Shown here piece by piece: positions 43,827 through 52,030 of a stretch of DNA of 62,424 bases. The position numbers were made by a program, and so were the translations under genes. Each line of letters begins with the position of its first letter. The first letter of the stretch is position 1. The notes under the pieces are model-generated. The model saw only the letters and a list, made by a program, of their open reading frames with translations. It did no database searches and was not told the DNA's origin. The stretch spans positions 1 through 62,424 of the forward strand of contig JAAZEM010000024.1 of assembly GCA_012512265.1 (NCBI GenBank). The letters run 5' to 3'. The stretch comes from Armatimonadota bacterium. GTDB taxonomy: Bacteria > Armatimonadota > JAAZEB01.

Positions 43827-44076
43827 GCTCCTGCGCTCCGATATCGCCGAGCTTCCTCCCCTCGCACCCGGGCGCTCGCGGCTCAGGCTCAGAGGGGACA
43901 TACCCCCCGGGCCTGGATGCCATACGCGCCCGCCGTGTTGCGCATCGGGGAGGTCTCCACCGCCCGTGCCGCCACGGTTCCTTCACCGGGAAGGCCGTCG
44001 GGGATGCTCGGAACAGGGAATGTGCCTGGTGCATCGCTGCCACCCGGGGCGGGTAAGATACGAACCGGAAGAGACG

Positions 44077-44379
44077 ATGCCGCTGATAGCAGGTTGGGAG
44101 ACAAGCCTACGGGAGTTCCTGGACGCCGTGGTCGGCACGAACTGGAGCCTGGCCGAGATCGCGTTCAAGACAGCGGATCCCGCGACCCTTGCCCCGGGGA
44201 AGGGGGCTACCCTGACCTATGCGGCCGTACGCGTCTACGGTTCAGGTACCATCCTGGATGATCTGGTAGTGGCCTTCTACCCCACCTTCAACCCGCCACC
44301 CTTCATCCAGCGCATCGCTTCACGCTGCTTCCCAACGTGGCCGCCACCACGTGTCGGCGCGTACGCTATCCAGCGCTAG
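44077..44379 (+). CDS. Hypothetical protein
   Basis: A 100-residue frame starting MPLIAGWETSLREFLDAVVG with a short alpha/beta pattern (LTYAAVRVYGSGTILDDLVV) and a Pro-rich end. The SD GGAAGAG is acceptable. No family recognised. Confidence 0.4.
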   Translation: MPLIAGWETSLREFLDAVVGTNWSLAEIAFKTADPATLAPGKGATLTYAAVRVYGSGTILDDLVVAFYPTFNPPPFIQRIASRCFPTWPPPRVGAYAIQR

Positions 44380-44569
44380 AAGTGGCGTGATCCTGCCCCG
44401 GTCTTGTAGACACTCGGTTACACAGTCGCTACCGTTCGCTCGTGCTTCTCGGGTGTAGTGTGGCCGGGGGCTGAGTGCAGCCGCTGTCGGTAATATCAGG
44501 CCCCGATATCGGCGGGGATCTCCCGCCGGGCTTCATCCCAGATGCGACAGATATGGCCAGCGATCCACT

Positions 44570-45064
44570 CTATCTTGGGCGTATGGGGGAGCTCCCTTGC
44601 GGCCCATCGACGCGAGTATCCCCCGCTATGCCAACTCCTGCTGGTAGTCCCCACTGCAGTTTGGCGTCCTCGGTCGGTGTGGTGGATAACCCGGCGTTCG
44701 GCTTGCGGTTCACGATCGCCTTCTCCAGGGCGGCCATGGCGAGGCCGCGCCCGAGGGCAACGCCCATCGACCAGCGCACCGCCCGGCGCGACCCAAGGTC
44801 CAGCACGACCGCCAGGGAGAGCCCCCTCTCAGCTCTCGGCACGTAGGTGATGTCCGCGACCCAGACGCGGTTCGCAGCACCCGCCTCAAAGCGCCGGTCA
44901 AGCAGATTCCCGGCCACGGGCAGCTTGTGTTTGGTGTCGGTGGTCACGCGGTAGGAGCGACGTCGGCGCACCACCAGGCCGTTCTTGCGCATCAGCCAGG
45001 CAGGCCGATGACTGCCGCGGCTCTTGCCACGCCAACGACGATCCGCGTGCATCCTTGGGCTGCG
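44570..45064 (-). pseudogene. IS3-family transposase (OrfB) remnant
   Basis: Reading leftwards, WLMRKNGLVVRRRRSYRVTT (HTH_21-type) leads into the DDE catalytic domain with first Asp in ANRVWVADITYVPR and VVLDLGSRRAVRW. After ALEKAIVNRKP the homology jumps frame: IHHTDRG (second Asp) is in one frame, and DYQQELA, an in-frame stop and RGILASMGRKG are in another. The N-terminus and the final Glu region are missing. It is a decayed, truncated element with at least two frameshifts, next to the cargo/phage boundary. Confidence 0.85.
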
Positions 45065-45148
45065 GTAGGATTAGCGAAGGCGATCCTTGGGTAAAACCAC
45101 CTGCGACTAGTGACGCACGCTGAACTTCCTAGTCGACCCCTTCGGATG

Positions 45149-45202
45149 ATGGAGTACCGGAGGCAGACGCCTCAACTGTGTGCGTCTGCTCCGGTACTCC
45201 AT
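45149..45202. other. Long hairpin, 21 bp with one bulge
   Basis: Arms at 45149-45170 and 45182-45202 pair along their whole length with a single unpaired base and an 11-base loop; outer sequence ATGGAGTACCGGA. It is by far the longest stem in the window, in an otherwise gene-free stretch (45065-45418) between the IS remnant and the replication promoter. Possible terminator, IS-related palindrome or structured RNA. Confidence 0.6.
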
Positions 45203-45418
45203 GCACAGCCGCATCAGACCCAGACGTCCGTAGTGCGCGCACCAACCCGCCTGGAACCGTCACGCTCACCAGCCCCATCCAGGGAAGAGCGCTCGTCCGG
45301 TTTCCGGTTGCTATCACCCGGAGGGTAGGATGCTTACCATTTGCACACCTTCTGACGCTACCTCGGACGCAGCAACCGGCGACTACCCCGGTTGCGAAGC
45401 AAACAGGGATGCTTGGTA

Positions 45419-45448
45419 TTGACATAACAAATATATATTCGGTATAAT
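45419..45448 (+). promoter_or_regulatory. Replication-operon promoter TTGACA-18-TATAAT with operator-like palindrome
   Basis: Both hexamers are perfect (45419-45424 and 45443-45448), spacer 18. The spacer contains CAAATATATATTCG (45428-45441), matching 11 of 14 positions of the Gram-positive-type LexA box and resembling the boxes before the LexA-like gene. It is the strongest promoter seen and serves the 45.7-55.4 kb operon. Confidence 0.88.
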
Positions 45449-45630
45449 GCTCCCGGTAGCACCGGCTACCAGGGTGAAGCATGAACAAGAGAGAAGCGAC
45501 CGGAAACCAGGAGAGCGCGGCGTCGCCAGGGGCGGCTGTCGCGCTTTGCTGCGTACCGGTCGCGTAGGGCCGTACAGAGGGAAGCCGGGCCACGCTCCGC
45601 CTGCCAAGAACGAGGCGCGACCCGGCTCTA

Positions 45631-45643
45631 GGGGGAAACGAAC
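45631..45643 (+). promoter_or_regulatory. Orphan GGGGGAAACGAAC leader motif
   Basis: The 13-base leader motif is perfect here but no start codon follows; the bases read ACACAGTCC where ACACATG is found at 50100. Probably a relic of a lost gene, or a leader used without direct translation. Confidence 0.55.
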
Positions 45644-45729
45644 ACACAGTCCTTACTCAAGGGACCAGTTCGTTCCGTCCTCGATTCTACCTCCGAAGCG
45701 GCCTCCTGTCAATCGAAAGGAGACCCCCG

Positions 45730-45867
45730 TTGCGCCTCGCCCTGTCAACCATCCGCTCGGCCCTCGGGTGGGTGGCTTCCATCGTCACAGCCGCCATCGC
45801 ATCGGCGCGCGTCCACGTGCGGCGTCTTTGGTCGGCCGCACGCGAGATGCTGGAGTCGGAGAAGTAG
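45730..45867 (+). CDS. Small amphipathic/hydrophobic protein
   Basis: A 45-residue frame from a TTG with SD AAGGAG eight bases away. The central helix (ALGWVASIVTAAIASARV) could be membrane-associated, and the end is basic then acidic. It ends one base before the next ATG, so the two may be coupled. First gene of the replication operon. Confidence 0.5.
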   Translation: MRLALSTIRSALGWVASIVTAAIASARVHVRRLWSAAREMLESEK

Positions 45868-45868
45868 C

Positions 45869-46072
45869 ATGCCCCTCATCGTCACCGTCGAAGCAGGCAT
45901 CCCCGTCGTCGCGGGGTGGCTCACCGAAGAGGAATGGGACCGCTCCCTCAGCAACGACCGTGATGCCCTCATCGAGCTCCTCCTTGAGGAGCTTCAGGAG
46001 CACCTCGAAGACCCACGCAACCTGATTACGGAGGTCCGATGGACGGACACGATTCCGCACGAGCGCCTGTGA
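45869..46072 (+). CDS. Small hypothetical early protein
   Basis: 67 residues, acidic (MPLIVTVEAGIPVVAGWLTE; DALIELLLEELQEHLED). Tight spacing after the preceding small gene, and overlap with the next, fits a phage early operon. No family recognised. Confidence 0.55.
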   Translation: MPLIVTVEAGIPVVAGWLTEEEWDRSLSNDRDALIELLLEELQEHLEDPRNLITEVRWTDTIPHERL

Positions 46073-46278
46073 CCTGGCGCCGCGGCTCCCCCGATGGCCG
46101 TTGGTGGCTCAGCCCGCTGGGCGAGGTCGCCCGCGTCGGGGGCGCGTGGTACGGCTACCCGGGTGACACCACGGACCGCGGCTCGCCCGCGGTGCCCTTC
46201 ATCCTCGCGACGCTGGGACCGTTCGCGGCCGGCCGTGAGGCCCGTGCCGCGGTCGAAGCCTGGTGGGCCAACCGGTAG
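46039..46278 (+). CDS. Small hypothetical early protein
   Basis: 79 residues beginning MDGHDSARAPVTWRRGSPDG, Trp- and Gly-rich. SD GGAGG four bases before the ATG. It overlaps the previous gene by 34 bases. Function unknown. Confidence 0.5.
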   Translation: MDGHDSARAPVTWRRGSPDGRWWLSPLGEVARVGGAWYGYPGDTTDRGSPAVPFILATLGPFAAGREARAAVEAWWANR

Positions 46279-46303
46279 GCTCAGGCCCGACACACCGATG
46301 CAC

Positions 46304-46335
46304 ACGCCCGCCGGACTGCGAACGGCGGGCGTTTC
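46304..46335 (+). terminator. Hairpin with short T-run upstream of the primase gene
   Basis: ACGCCCGCC/GGCGGGCGT stem (46304-46332) followed by TTTCT, one of the few stems here with any T-run. It could terminate or attenuate transcription between the small genes and primase-polymerase. Confidence 0.5.
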
Positions 46336-46353
46336 TACTGGAGAGGGAGAGCG

Positions 46354-48213
46354 ATGCTGCCACTGTTGGACCATGCCCTGGACTACCTATCCCACGGCTA
46401 CTCGGTCATCCCATGCAACCCGAAGACGAAGAAGCCGTTCGTGAAGTGGAAGCCCTACCAGACGCGCCTGCCCACCGAGGGCGAGGTGTGCGAGTGGTGG
46501 CGCCAATGGCCCAACGCCGCCATCGGCGTCGTCACCGGCAAGGTCTCTCGCCTGGTCGTCCTCGATGCCGACGTGGACAAGCACGGCGCCAACGTCTGGC
46601 TCCTGTACCAATGCGCGCCCACGGAGCGCATCGTCAAGACCGGCGGTGGGTACCACCTGTGGCTCCGCTATCCCGAGGGCGCCGACTTCGTCCCCACGCT
46701 TGCCGGCGTCATGGAGAAGGAGCTGGGGCCGGGCCTCGATGTGCGCGGTGATGGCGGCTACGTCATCGCGCCGCCCTCGCTCCACCCCTCGGGCGTGCTC
46801 TATGCCTGGGTGCAGGAGGGCGAGGCCACTGCACTTCCGCCCGCCATCCTGGAGTCGCTCCTGGAGCAGCACCGGCACAGCCCGCAGCCCGTCACCGCCC
46901 GGGTCGACCAGGACGATACCCAAACCCTCAGCGATGACGAGCAGTGGCTCACCCGCAGCCTCGGGGGTGTCGCCTCGGGAAGCCGGAACCAGACGCTCAC
47001 TCGCCTGGCAGGCTACCTCGCCGGGAAGGGGCTCCCCTTCGATGTCACGGAGCGCCTGGTGGAGGTCTGGGACGACCGCAACGATCCGCCCCTGCGCGCT
47101 GAGGACGAGGCCGGCTTCCGGCGCACGCTCCGCAGCGTCTACGAGCGCGAGGCCGCGAAGAAGGCTGCCGCCGACCATGCTCCCGGCGGCGCCCTCGACT
47201 TCACGCTCATCCCCCTCGATGAGTTCATGTGCGAGTATGGCGATAGCCGCGTACAGTGGATCGTACAGGAGTGGCTTCCCTGGGCCACTACCGGCCTCAT
47301 CATCTCGCCGCCGGCGCACTATAAGACGTGGTTCCTGCTCGACCTCGCCGTCAGCATCGCCAGCGGCCGCCCCTTCCTCGGGCAGTTCCCGGTGGAGAAG
47401 CCGGGCCCGGTCATTCTCTTCCAGCAGGAGGATGCCTTCCAGGGCCTCGCCGGCCGCATCGGCCTCATTGCCGGCAACCGCCTCATGGAGGGGCAGGAGG
47501 TCCCGGATGACGATCCGCTCTCCTTCTCGCTCTACATCCCCGAGGCCATCCCCGTCCACATCCACCGCGAGCGCGTCCTCCGCTTCGGCGACCGGTGGAG
47601 CATGGAGAAGCTCCGCGAGTTCGTGGAGCAGATCCGCCCCCGCCTGGTCATCCTCGACCCGCTCTACTCCGCAACAACCACGGAGGACTTCATGGCGTCC
47701 GCCGCCGGCAACATGATGGTCCTCAAGCACCTCCGCGACCTCTACCACACCTCGTTCCTCGTCGCCCACCACACCCGGAAGGGCGCGGTGCACGACACCG
47801 GCCGCGAGGGCGCGTGGGGAAGCCAGTTCCTCAACGCCTGGCTCGAAACGGGTTGGCAGATCCGTAGCGCCGAGGATGCCGCGCCCGGCGAGATCATCCT
47901 GCGCCGCCACTTCAAGATCACCGGCGCCGCCGAGACGGTCAACGTGCGCTTCGACATCGACTCCGAGGAGCAGCACAGTTACCACGTACACGTCTCCGCC
48001 GCCCGCAAAGATGGTGACAAACCCCAGGATACGACTGACGAGGCTATCCTGATGGCCATCGCCGAGGCGCCGCTCTCTCAGGGCCGAATCGCGGAGATGG
48101 TCGGCCTCGACAAGTCGAACGTCTCCCGCCGGCTGAAGCGCCTGGTGGAACAGCGTCGCGTGGAACTCGCGGAGCGCGGCCTCTACAGGGCGGCATCCGA
48201 TCTTCCGGACTGA
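46354..48213 (+). CDS. Primase-polymerase fused to RecA-like helicase (replication initiator)
   Basis: 619 residues. An N-terminal bifunctional primase/polymerase domain (about 5-165) has VVLDADVD (catalytic Asp pair), GGYHLWLRY (His) and LDVRGDGGYVIAPPS. A linker helix region lies at about 190-275. A RepA/AAA_25-type ATPase (about 290-520) has a degenerate Walker A (SPPAHYKTWF) and Walker B VILDPLYS, then VAHHTRKG. A C-terminal winged helix follows (LSQGRIAEMVGLDKSNVSRR). The fusion combines priming, unwinding and DNA binding, and is the phage's likely initiator. SD GGAGAGGGAG. Confidence 0.92.
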   Translation: MLPLLDHALDYLSHGYSVIPCNPKTKKPFVKWKPYQTRLPTEGEVCEWWRQWPNAAIGVVTGKVSRLVVLDADVDKHGANVWLLYQCAPTERIVKTGGGYHLWLRYPEGADFVPTLAGVMEKELGPGLDVRGDGGYVIAPPSLHPSGVLYAWVQEGEATALPPAILESLLEQHRHSPQPVTARVDQDDTQTLSDDEQWLTRSLGGVASGSRNQTLTRLAGYLAGKGLPFDVTERLVEVWDDRNDPPLRAEDEAGFRRTLRSVYEREAAKKAAADHAPGGALDFTLIPLDEFMCEYGDSRVQWIVQEWLPWATTGLIISPPAHYKTWFLLDLAVSIASGRPFLGQFPVEKPGPVILFQQEDAFQGLAGRIGLIAGNRLMEGQEVPDDDPLSFSLYIPEAIPVHIHRERVLRFGDRWSMEKLREFVEQIRPRLVILDPLYSATTTEDFMASAAGNMMVLKHLRDLYHTSFLVAHHTRKGAVHDTGREGAWGSQFLNAWLETGWQIRSAEDAAPGEIILRRHFKITGAAETVNVRFDIDSEEQHSYHVHVSAARKDGDKPQDTTDEAILMAIAEAPLSQGRIAEMVGLDKSNVSRRLKRLVEQRRVELAERGLYRAASDLPD

Positions 48214-48217
48214 CCCC

Positions 48218-48246
48218 TTGACTATCAAAAAACTGTTTGGTATAAT
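48218..48246 (+). promoter_or_regulatory. Second replication promoter TTGACT-17-TATAAT
   Basis: -35 at 48218-48223 and perfect -10 at 48241-48246. The spacer holds CAAAAAACTGTTTG (48226-48239), another CAAA...TTTG palindrome like those near the repressor. It separately drives the recombination and polymerase genes. Confidence 0.85.
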
Positions 48247-48280
48247 CCCAACGTGACACCAAGTGAACGGTAGGTATCAG

Positions 48281-49285
48281 TTGACGCGCACCATCAGCTT
48301 CTCGGAACTCTCGACCTTTCTGGCTTGCACGCAGCGTTGGTCCTACGCCTACGAGGATCGCCTGCAGGCGCGCACGGATGCAGAGCCGCTCCTCCTCGGG
48401 AGCATCGTGCATGCCGGCCTGGCGGCGGGTCTCCGCTACTACGCCCTGTGCGACCGCTATCGCCAGCGCGCCAAGGAGCGCCTGGCGCAGGTCACCGTCG
48501 AGCGGGCCTGCAACGTGTGGGCCACCGGCTACCTCGCCGAACGCGAGATGTGGGATGAAGAACGCGAGGTGGTACGCGCCAAGACTGACACGGGGTTCCG
48601 CATCGCCCTGCGCGCCCTCAACTGGCTGCAGCCGGAGCGGTGGGAGACCCTCTGGCTGGGGCGGGTGCCCCTCATCGAGGCGGCACTCGTGGCTCCGCTG
48701 GAGTTCAGCCGCGGCCTCAAGCTCGTCGTGGACTGGGTCGCTCGCGACCGCATCGATGGCACCACCTGGATCTTCGACCACAAGACGGTCCGGAGCTTCC
48801 AGGACGAGCACGCCGCGCAGCTCCTTCAGCTTCCGCTCTACCAGCACGCCCTCTCCGTCCTGGGCATGCGAGTGGACGGCACCGCCACGCTCCAGGTCCT
48901 CGACCGCCTTCCCGCGGTTCCCGAGGTCACCAAGAAGGGCACGGTCTCGCGTGCCAACATCACCACGGACTGGCCCACCTACCGCCAGGCCATCCTCGAC
49001 GCCGGCGGAGACCCCTCGGACTACGCCGACGTGAGGACCCGACTGTCGAGCGCGGAGTTCTTCCGGCTCCAGCGCACCTACCGGCCGGCCCGCCAGGCGG
49101 AGGAAGTCTGGAACCAGATCCTGGTGCCCGTCGCCTGGCTCATCTCCAGCGGCCGCGTCGTCCGGATTCGGTCGCGCTCCTACCAATGCTCGTACTGTGC
49201 CTACCGGGCCCTCTGTGACGCTCACCTCTCCGAGGATGACGCCGCCTGGGTCCAGCAGGCGCACTACCGCAAGCGGAAACGATGA
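48281..49285 (+). CDS. PD-(D/E)XK nuclease of the Cas4/RecB type with Fe-S cysteines
   Basis: 334 residues. An N-terminal Cys (TFLACTQRWSYAYED) and a C-terminal Cys triad (CSYCAYRALC) supply a four-Cys Fe-S site. GSIVHAGLAAG gives the motif His, and LKLVVDWVARD...WIFDHKTV supplies the catalytic Asp and D-x-K. This is the Cas4/AddB-type exonuclease found in phage recombination operons, producing single strands for the adjacent recombinase. The TTG at 48281 is preferred (GGTAGG six bases upstream); a GTG at 48263 is possible. Confidence 0.85.
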   Translation: MTRTISFSELSTFLACTQRWSYAYEDRLQARTDAEPLLLGSIVHAGLAAGLRYYALCDRYRQRAKERLAQVTVERACNVWATGYLAEREMWDEEREVVRAKTDTGFRIALRALNWLQPERWETLWLGRVPLIEAALVAPLEFSRGLKLVVDWVARDRIDGTTWIFDHKTVRSFQDEHAAQLLQLPLYQHALSVLGMRVDGTATLQVLDRLPAVPEVTKKGTVSRANITTDWPTYRQAILDAGGDPSDYADVRTRLSSAEFFRLQRTYRPARQAEEVWNQILVPVAWLISSGRVVRIRSRSYQCSYCAYRALCDAHLSEDDAAWVQQAHYRKRKR

Positions 49286-49295
49286 AACATCGCCC

Positions 49296-50066
49296 ATGAC
49301 CTACACCGTCAACGCGCAAACGCTGCTCAACAAGGGGCTGAACCTGCTCATCTACGGCCTCCAGGGCTCCGGGAAGACCTACCTTGCCGGCACCGCCCAG
49401 GACCACCCGGCGATGAAGCGCACCCTCTTCCTCAACATCGAGGGTGGCCTCATCACCGTGGGAAGCCGCGGCGACATCCTCGCCGAGGACATCCGGTCGG
49501 TCGAGGACCTGGAGAAGTGCTTCTGGCGCCTGCACCGCAAGGAGCAGGACAAGGAGTGGAAGGACGTTCGCACCGTCGTCATCGACTCGCTCACCGAGTT
49601 GCAGGGCATCAACCTGGAGGAGATCGCCAAGAAGCGCAACCGCGTGGATGACCTCCAGCTTCAGGACTACAAGGTCTCCACCATGCACCTGAAGCGCATC
49701 CTCAGGTGGTACCGGGACCTCCCGGTGAACCTGGTCCTCACCGCCCTGGTGCACAAGCAGTACCCGGCCGGAACAGAGGGGATCGTCGGCGATCCCGTCG
49801 AGATCCGGCCGGCACTCACGCAGAAGCTGAGCGATGCCATCATGGGCTTCTGCGACGCGGTCTGGTATCTCTACACGGCCGAGGAGAAGACGGCCGATGG
49901 CAAGGATACCAGGGTCGCGCGCTACATGCTCACGCGCGACCGCGGCCCCTACCGGGCCAAGACGAGGGGTGTCCGTTTCGCGGAGGCCCTCGGTGGGCGG
50001 GTCAAGGATCCGACCCTTCCCGCCCTCTACGACCTGTTCGTGGAGACAGAGTCGGCTACTCAGTAA
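49296..50066 (+). CDS. Sak4-like RecA-fold ATPase (single-strand annealing recombinase)
   Basis: 256 residues with Walker A IYGLQGSGKTYLA near 20, Walker B RTVVIDSLTEL near 95, and a compact RecA core without extra domains. These features define the AAA_24/Sak4 group, which pairs with an SSB-like partner and a PD-(D/E)XK exonuclease. Both candidates are encoded next door. It would promote strand annealing and recombination-dependent replication. Confidence 0.88.
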   Translation: MTYTVNAQTLLNKGLNLLIYGLQGSGKTYLAGTAQDHPAMKRTLFLNIEGGLITVGSRGDILAEDIRSVEDLEKCFWRLHRKEQDKEWKDVRTVVIDSLTELQGINLEEIAKKRNRVDDLQLQDYKVSTMHLKRILRWYRDLPVNLVLTALVHKQYPAGTEGIVGDPVEIRPALTQKLSDAIMGFCDAVWYLYTAEEKTADGKDTRVARYMLTRDRGPYRAKTRGVRFAEALGGRVKDPTLPALYDLFVETESATQ

Positions 50067-50087
50067 CACCAAACTCAACAATCCGAA

Positions 50088-50103
50088 GGGGAAACGACCA
50101 CAC
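50088..50103 (+). promoter_or_regulatory. GGGGAAACGACCACAC leader motif
   Basis: A one-base variant of the left-arm leader motif, directly before the ATG at 50104. It links the right arm with the 21.7-25.2 kb genes. Confidence 0.6.
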
Positions 50104-50547
50104 ATGTCACTCGATCCATTCGCTGCCGGCTCCTCCGGCGACTTCGAGGTTGATCTCACCGCCTACAAGACGCCCGAGTCTGTCCACCTTCCTGCCGGGT
50201 GGTACACGGCCGAGGTCGTCAGCGTAGAGAAGGGGGTCAGCCGTAACCACAACCCGCAGTGGACCTGGAAGTTCATGATCACCGAAGGTCCACACGAGGG
50301 GCAGATGATCCCTCTCTTCACCGCCATCACCCCGCAGGCCCTCTGGAAGGTGGGCGAAGTCGTCACCGCGCTCGGGCTGGGCGTTGCCGGCCAGGTCGCC
50401 AAGTTCGACCTCGACCGGGCGGTGGGCCGCCGTGCCGCGATCCGCCTGGAGGATGACGACTACAACGGCGACGTGCGCAGCGTCATCAAGCGCGTCAAGC
50501 CGCACGCCGACGGCCCCGCCGCAGCCCCGTCGGAAGACGCCGCCTGA
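50104..50547 (+). CDS. DUF669-like single-strand-binding partner
   Basis: 147 residues: an OB-like beta pattern (PAGWYTAEVVSVEKGVSRNH; WTWKFMITEGPHEGQMIPLF; RRAAIRLEDDDYNGDVRSVI) and a Pro/Ala/Glu acidic tail typical of SSB-type partners. DUF669 proteins sit beside Sak4/Sak3-like recombinases in many phages and probably coat single-stranded DNA. Confidence 0.75.
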   Translation: MSLDPFAAGSSGDFEVDLTAYKTPESVHLPAGWYTAEVVSVEKGVSRNHNPQWTWKFMITEGPHEGQMIPLFTAITPQALWKVGEVVTALGLGVAGQVAKFDLDRAVGRRAAIRLEDDDYNGDVRSVIKRVKPHADGPAAAPSEDAA

Positions 50548-50600
50548 GTCCCTGGGCGCCCTGCTCTGCGGGGTGCCCCTCACCTTCCAGAATAGAGGCC

Positions 50601-51455
50601 ATGAAGAGAATCCGAAGCCCCATTACCATCTTCGGGGGCAAGGGGCGGCTGGTGTCGCGCATGCTGCCCCTCTTCCCCCCACATCGCATCTTCGCCGACG
50701 TGTGCGGTGGTGCCGCCAGTGTGCTCCTGGCGAAGCCGCCCTGCGAGGTGGAGGTCTACAACGACGTGGACTCCGGGCTGGTCAACCTGTTCCGGGTCAT
50801 CCGAGACCCCGCTCTCGTCAGTGAGCTGCGGCAGCGCCTGGAGTGCACGCCCTTCTCCCGTGAGGAGTTCGAGCATTGCCGCAATACCTGGCGCGAGCAG
50901 GCCGATCCCGTCGAGAAGGCGCGACGCTTCTTCGTCACCTGCCGGCAGTCGTTCGGCGGCGAGCGTAGCTCCTGGAACGTGTGCGTCTCCTCTGCCCGCC
51001 GGGCGATGCCCCTTACGTGCTCGCACTGGCTCTCGGCCATCGAGGGGTTGCCGCAGGTGCATGAACGCTTCCAGCGCGTCGTCATCGAGCACGCCGACTG
51101 GCGCATCCTCTTCGACCGCTACCGCGCGAACCCGGAGGCATTCCTCTACCTCGACCCGCCCTACCTGCGTAGCACGCGGCGCGGCGGCGGCTACGAGTAC
51201 GAGTGGACCACCGAGGACCACGAGGAGCTGGTGGATGCCCTTGCCGGCGAGGAGCACGCCGCTCGAGTCGTGCTCTCCGGCTATGCCAGCCCTCTCTACG
51301 AAGTGCTGGAGGGGAACGGCTGGCAGCGCCTCGACTTCGGCATCGTCTCCTATGCCACCGGGCGCAGTGGCAGGCGTGCCGGCGCCACCTTGGGCCCCGA
51401 GGACTACCGCGTCGAGTCGGTCTGGCTCAACTACGAGGCGGAGGCGCCGGCGTGA
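50601..51455 (+). CDS. Dam-type DNA adenine methyltransferase
   Basis: 284 residues, class D12 (alpha) N6-adenine methyltransferase. Motif I-like ITIFGGKGRLV is at the N-terminus, CGGAASVLLA and YNDVDSGLVN follow, and catalytic DPPYLRST is near 190. No restriction gene is adjacent, so it probably protects phage DNA. Target site cannot be read from sequence. Confidence 0.93.
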   Translation: MKRIRSPITIFGGKGRLVSRMLPLFPPHRIFADVCGGAASVLLAKPPCEVEVYNDVDSGLVNLFRVIRDPALVSELRQRLECTPFSREEFEHCRNTWREQADPVEKARRFFVTCRQSFGGERSSWNVCVSSARRAMPLTCSHWLSAIEGLPQVHERFQRVVIEHADWRILFDRYRANPEAFLYLDPPYLRSTRRGGGYEYEWTTEDHEELVDALAGEEHAARVVLSGYASPLYEVLEGNGWQRLDFGIVSYATGRSGRRAGATLGPEDYRVESVWLNYEAEAPA

Positions 51456-52030
51456 CCTACGACCTCATCTACGCCGACCCTCCGTGGCCCTACCGGGTCT
51501 GGTCCAAGAAGGGCCAGGGCCGGTCGGCCGAGCACCACTACCCGACGATGAACCTGGCCGAGATCCAGGCGCTGGACATCCGGGTACTGGCCGCACCCGA
51601 CTGCGCCCTGGCGCTCTGGGTCACCGCGCCCAACCTGAAGCAGGGGATCGAGACGCTGGCCTGTTGGGGCTTCGACTACAAGACGGTCCTCTTCACCTGG
51701 GTGAAGCGCAATCGCCGGAACCCGCTCACCTGGTTCTGGGGCCTGGGGCACTACACCCGGGCGAACGCGGAGTTCGTCCTCCTCGGCACGCGCGGCCGGG
51801 GCCTGCCTCGTGTCAGCCGGCGCGTCCACTCGCTCATCGAGGCGCCCATTACGCGCCACTCCGCGAAGCCGCCTGAGGCCCGTGACCGCCTTGTGGCCCT
51901 CTTCGGCGATCGACCGCGCATCGAGCTGTTCGCCCGGGAGCGGGCGCCCGGCTGGGATGCCACCGGCCTCGATCTCGACGGCCGCGACATCCGCGACGTG
52001 CTCACGGCGGCCCGGGAAGGGGTGCGCTGA
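51452..52030 (+). CDS. MT-A70-family adenine methyltransferase
   Basis: 192 residues from a GTG overlapping the previous stop. Catalytic DPPWPYRVWSKKG is at the N-terminus, with the MT-A70 features HYPTMNLAEIQAL, LALWVTAPNL and the late SAKPPEARDRLVALF and RIELFARE. A second, independent N6-adenine methylase: probably counter-restriction. Its TGA overlaps the polymerase ATG (TGATG). Confidence 0.93.
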   Translation: MTYDLIYADPPWPYRVWSKKGQGRSAEHHYPTMNLAEIQALDIRVLAAPDCALALWVTAPNLKQGIETLACWGFDYKTVLFTWVKRNRRNPLTWFWGLGHYTRANAEFVLLGTRGRGLPRVSRRVHSLIEAPITRHSAKPPEARDRLVALFGDRPRIELFARERAPGWDATGLDLDGRDIRDVLTAAREGVR

